From contig NZ_JAUQSW010000003.1 in NCBI RefSeq assembly GCF_030581075.1, forward strand, positions 248,001 through 312,000: 64,000 nucleotides of DNA, read 5' to 3'. Numbering within the stretch: the stretch's first letter is position 1; the number at the start of each line of letters is the position of its first letter. The notes below the pieces were generated by a model, which was not told where the DNA came from, made no database searches, and saw nothing but the letters and a program-made list of their open reading frames with translations. The DNA is from Hymenobacter cheonanensis (GTDB lineage: Bacteria; Bacteroidota; Bacteroidia; Cytophagales; Hymenobacteraceae). The position numbers and the translations under genes are program-made. Of the stretch, positions 62,301 to 64,000 are shown piece after piece.

Positions 62301-64000
62301 GCGAGTCGGCGGCCAGAATAGCGTCGCGGCTGTCGAGGAAGCCCGGCTGGCAGGGCTGCAGTTTCAGGCCCTGCATCACCAGGTTCAGGGCCACGGCGTT
62401 GCCGCCGGTGCTGGCGCTGTTGTACAGGTTGGGCTCGATGACGCCCTGCTGCTGAATAATGTTCCAAGTCATATCCCAGAGCGTGGCCGTCCAGACTTCG
62501 CCAATGGCGTGCACCTCCGGGTTGGTGGCCACGTTGGCGTAGGTGAGCGGGTTCACGCTTAGGCTGGTGCTGTACGGGTAGCGCCGGAGGCCAACCCCCG
62601 AGGGCGTCTGGCCATACACATAGGCCCCTACGGGCCGGGCTTTCGGGCCATCGGTGGTTTGGGCCGTGGTCCAGTCGGTGGTCATCATCAGGCCGAAGTA
62701 GTCGCTCCAGCCTTCGCCAGCCTGCTCCGCATTGTTGAGGCAGCTGGTGTTGGTGCCGCCGCCGGTGAGGCGGTTGCTGATGCCGTGGCCGTACTCGTGC
62801 GACATCACGCCGCTGTCGAAGTCGCCATCAAGCTGCGGGCCGGTGGGCGTGGGCTTGGGCAGCGTTACCTGCACGCCATTGGCTATCTGGCCCACTAGGG
62901 TGGCCCCATCGTCCTGCGATACCATCACCGCCGGAATGGTAACGGTGTTATCGGTGCCGCCCATCACAATGGGCGCTCCCGCTATGTTATTGATAACAAT
63001 GGCCGCAATGGCCCCGGCCAGCTGCGCATTTTTTACTTTCGGCGCGAAGCTGCACGTGCCGCGATAAAGTACCGCAATTTTGCCGGTGAGGGGGGTGCTG
63101 GCCGGGTTGCAGGCCAAGTTGTTCGCGTCGGCGTAGAGCGCCAGCTGGCCCGAAATAGGGCCAAGGGTAGCCAGCTTGTTGTTGGTGCTGAAGCCGCTCT
63201 CCACGGCTACATAATTGCCGGCTATAGCTGCCGGGGCCGTCACATTAATGGTGTAAGTCGGGGTGATGCCATTCCACAGGTACATCTGCATCCGGCCGCC
63301 CACGCCATCGGGTGGGGTAGCAAAGTTGGCATTGTTGGTGCCGCCGCCGTCCTGGGCTTCGGCCCGCACGTAGTCGCCGCCCGTGCCGCCCCGGCCCTGG
63401 TTATCGGTCTGGAAATTGCCGCTAGCCTCCGTGAACCCATACTGGTACATCACGTCGTGCATCAGGTTGTTCCAGTAAAACAGGTTGGTCGTAGCCGCCC
63501 GCCGGTTCTTACCCAAAGTAGGTACTTGCGTAAAGTCAGGCATGTCATCAAACACCAACGCGCTGCTGGTGCCCGTAGAGGCCGTGAAGCGGCCGGGGGC
63601 ATTGAGCTTAAGGCTATCGTCGTAGGCCCACACGTTGTTGCCGCGGGTGTCGGTGTAGTTGGTGGTGCCGTCAAAATGCCAGCCATAGCTAGCCACGGGG
63701 TTGCTGGCCCCGGCCCGTAGCCAGGGGTTGGTGTCCACGCGCGGCGTGGTCACATCGGGCCGCTCTCCCGGAAACGGCACCACGCGGTAGCTGGCCGACG
63801 CAATGGCCAGCGTGCTTTTGGCGCTGCTGGGCTGCCGCAGCACCTGCGGCGCGTGGGCCGGGCTGGCGCTGGCCACCGGCCGGCGCCCCGGCGTAGCGGC
63901 GGGGTACGCAGCCTTTTCAGATACCGTCCAGTTGTCCTGGCCCAGCACCCGGCCAGTGTTGGCATCCACCCGAATGTTGAGCCAGTCGGGCGTGGCCAGC
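59368..64000 (-). CDS. T9SS-secreted M36 (fungalysin) metallopeptidase, partial at the window end
   Basis: At least 1543 residues; the 5' end is beyond 64000 and the frame is still open there. It contains an M36 catalytic domain with zinc motif MSHEYGHGISNR and the Glu in NAEQAGEGWSDYFGLMM, and a PA domain between strands of the peptidase (LTGKIAVLYRGTCSFAPKVKNAQLAGAIAAIVINN). A DUF11/CARDB-like repeat (DQLPAGLQYVSSSGGTLSG), lectin-like and beta-rich regions follow. The end is a T9SS sorting domain (YPNPAKTSAFLELPASLG to KRLTVE). Such enzymes are exported through type IX secretion as extracellular proteases. The signal peptide and fungalysin propeptide should lie outside the window. Confidence 0.93.
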   Translation of the reverse strand, partial: LATPDWLNIRVDANTGRVLGQDNWTVSEKAAYPAATPGRRPVASASPAHAPQVLRQPSSAKSTLAIASASYRVVPFPGERPDVTTPRVDTNPWLRAGASNPVASYGWHFDGTTNYTDTRGNNVWAYDDSLKLNAPGRFTASTGTSSALVFDDMPDFTQVPTLGKNRRAATTNLFYWNNLMHDVMYQYGFTEASGNFQTDNQGRGGTGGDYVRAEAQDGGGTNNANFATPPDGVGGRMQMYLWNGITPTYTINVTAPAAIAGNYVAVESGFSTNNKLATLGPISGQLALYADANNLACNPASTPLTGKIAVLYRGTCSFAPKVKNAQLAGAIAAIVINNIAGAPIVMGGTDNTVTIPAVMVSQDDGATLVGQIANGVQVTLPKPTPTGPQLDGDFDSGVMSHEYGHGISNRLTGGGTNTSCLNNAEQAGEGWSDYFGLMMTTDWTTAQTTDGPKARPVGAYVYGQTPSGVGLRRYPYSTSLSVNPLTYANVATNPEVHAIGEVWTATLWDMTWNIIQQQGVIEPNLYNSASTGGNAVALNLVMQGLKLQPCQPGFLDSRDAILAADSLLYGGQYHCSIWSAFARRGMGFSAREGAATSATDQTVAYDQPGVTLRKHTTPLVGNQFTITLAASCDCQPTSSVSITDQLPAGLQYVSSSGGTLSGNTVTFSGLNFTKGQQRTFQIVAQAATGAACPIVLPVNDDRETNTVGGFTPAVVTAGGGNAWAPTTALAHSGTTSWAAGDPNAKSDVTLTSAAFTPTGFSLLSFYHFFSTESIYDGGMVAISVNNGAWQDAASYFLQNGYNSVFTTGTASAGKPCFSGISSELSGPAAFQQSVLNLTSFSGQSIRVRFQFQSDEGNPYNGLLGWYIDDIQVLNGCGGLQQVQLLNSANTVTASYAQAILLTDPLTTWTGAVSTDWFTAGNWTGGVPNSAFDAIIPAGAPRYPLLNGGTPTARALTLNTGATITQTDGTLDVRGTWTNNGTFTATGGTVQLGGNAGSQILGSSTTRFWNLTTSGNDVNLSTSAGFNLQRLLLTSTNLNTNGNPVLLESNATGTAMIASPSVGVSLLGTSVTAQRYISPGANPGAGYRHLASPTVSTSNSQGTMFSDLATANFTPLANTAYNTSATPGTTTPFPNIFAYDQTRLASVTNNLSSFDKGWLSPAALSDRMTSGLGYTVNLAASQTVSFKGQPGYGDLVRSLTRNAAGSANATDAGWNLMGNPYPSPYDYSLQAAGDRTNLDAAIYIFESSGQYTGNYRAYTNGVGSGNPVLAMGQAFFTRVSTGQTSGTLVFRNANRVTAYTNPAYLRTAAETRPLVQLTLASTTGSLTDDAYVYFEQGATEGLDPQYDAEKLPNSTGLNLSTSVASHQLAIDGRSPLGTAQRVVSLAVGVPAPGTYSLTSAQLLNLAAVPVYLRDLQTGTVTDLRLTPSYQFTVSNASALITGRFELLFSPQQPLATVPAALAQQVALYPNPAKTSAFLELPASLGRQAVTATLVDALGRVVRTTTLPAQGAVAHSLDLRGLSAGVYALRLNTSAGTVVKRLTVE

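Noticed and set aside
1..64000. tRNA, rRNA, tmRNA or riboswitch genes
   Set aside because: I looked in the larger intergenic gaps for cloverleaf arms, CCA ends and known aptamer cores and saw none that I could support.

Overview
The window is high-GC chromosomal DNA from a member of the Bacteroidetes, most likely Hymenobacter or a close relative. The evidence is gene content: a SecDF fusion, a MurF-alanine racemase fusion, the Bacteroidetes GlmU-like nucleotidyltransferase, DUF5686, DUF4834, DUF4230 and GWxTD families, secreted proteins with type IX secretion (T9SS) C-terminal domains, and TAnnTTTG-type promoter boxes. Shine-Dalgarno sites are scarce. I see no rRNA, tRNA, CRISPR array, prophage or insertion sequence with a transposase. 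The tetranucleotide CTAG, usually rare in bacteria, is very common here, mostly as GCTAGC(C).

Layout. 1-2852 (minus): rdgB, udk, a DUF4268 gene, a small membrane protein and the start of secDF. 3087-9433 (plus): ribosomal protein L31, then a tight run of GlmU-like transferase, holB, DUF2279, hemC, a cyclophilin and an SDR reductase, closed by a strong terminator. 9434-10159: mostly non-coding, with an AT-rich island. 10160-16325: an oligopeptide ABC importer (substrate-binding lipoprotein and two permeases), preceded on the same strand by a gene for eight identical 13-residue Gly/Trp repeats and faced by a divergent 502-aa helical-repeat protein. 16335-25519 (minus): a PKD protein, a LytTR response regulator, a giant hybrid sensor kinase and a T9SS subtilase-like protease.

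25817-32040: bacilliredoxin, a GxxExxY gene inside a perfect 81-bp inverted repeat, recQ, an arabinose-5-phosphate isomerase, mannose-1-phosphate guanylyltransferase and a heptad-repeat coiled-coil protein. 32040-42724: rlmB/GWxTD, DUF4834, a DUF5686 outer-membrane protein, two ferritin-like proteins, a DMT exporter, recX, and an array of 21-bp units with palindromic cores. 42868-49573: a T9SS lipase-like pseudogene split by one in-frame TAG, small genes, DUF4230, a GT39-like membrane protein and a PLP deaminase whose start codon lies in a long palindromic repeat. 49714-64000: a YfhO protein, a possible 39-aa cationic peptide gene, an SDR, murF-alr with an in-frame palindromic insertion, a hydrolase lacking its nucleophile, an OmpA lipoprotein, a PID-CTERM-like protein and an M36 metalloprotease running off the end.

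Most genes are housekeeping or envelope functions. The best candidates for something new are: (1) the repeat-peptide / peptide-importer / helical-repeat block at 10.2-16.3 kb, which has the parts expected of a multicopy-precursor peptide signalling system; (2) the mobile palindromic repeats, one apparently inserted in frame into murF and one supplying a start codon; (3) the 21-bp palindrome array at 42.0 kb; (4) the GxxExxY inverted-repeat cassette. All functional readings of these four are inference.
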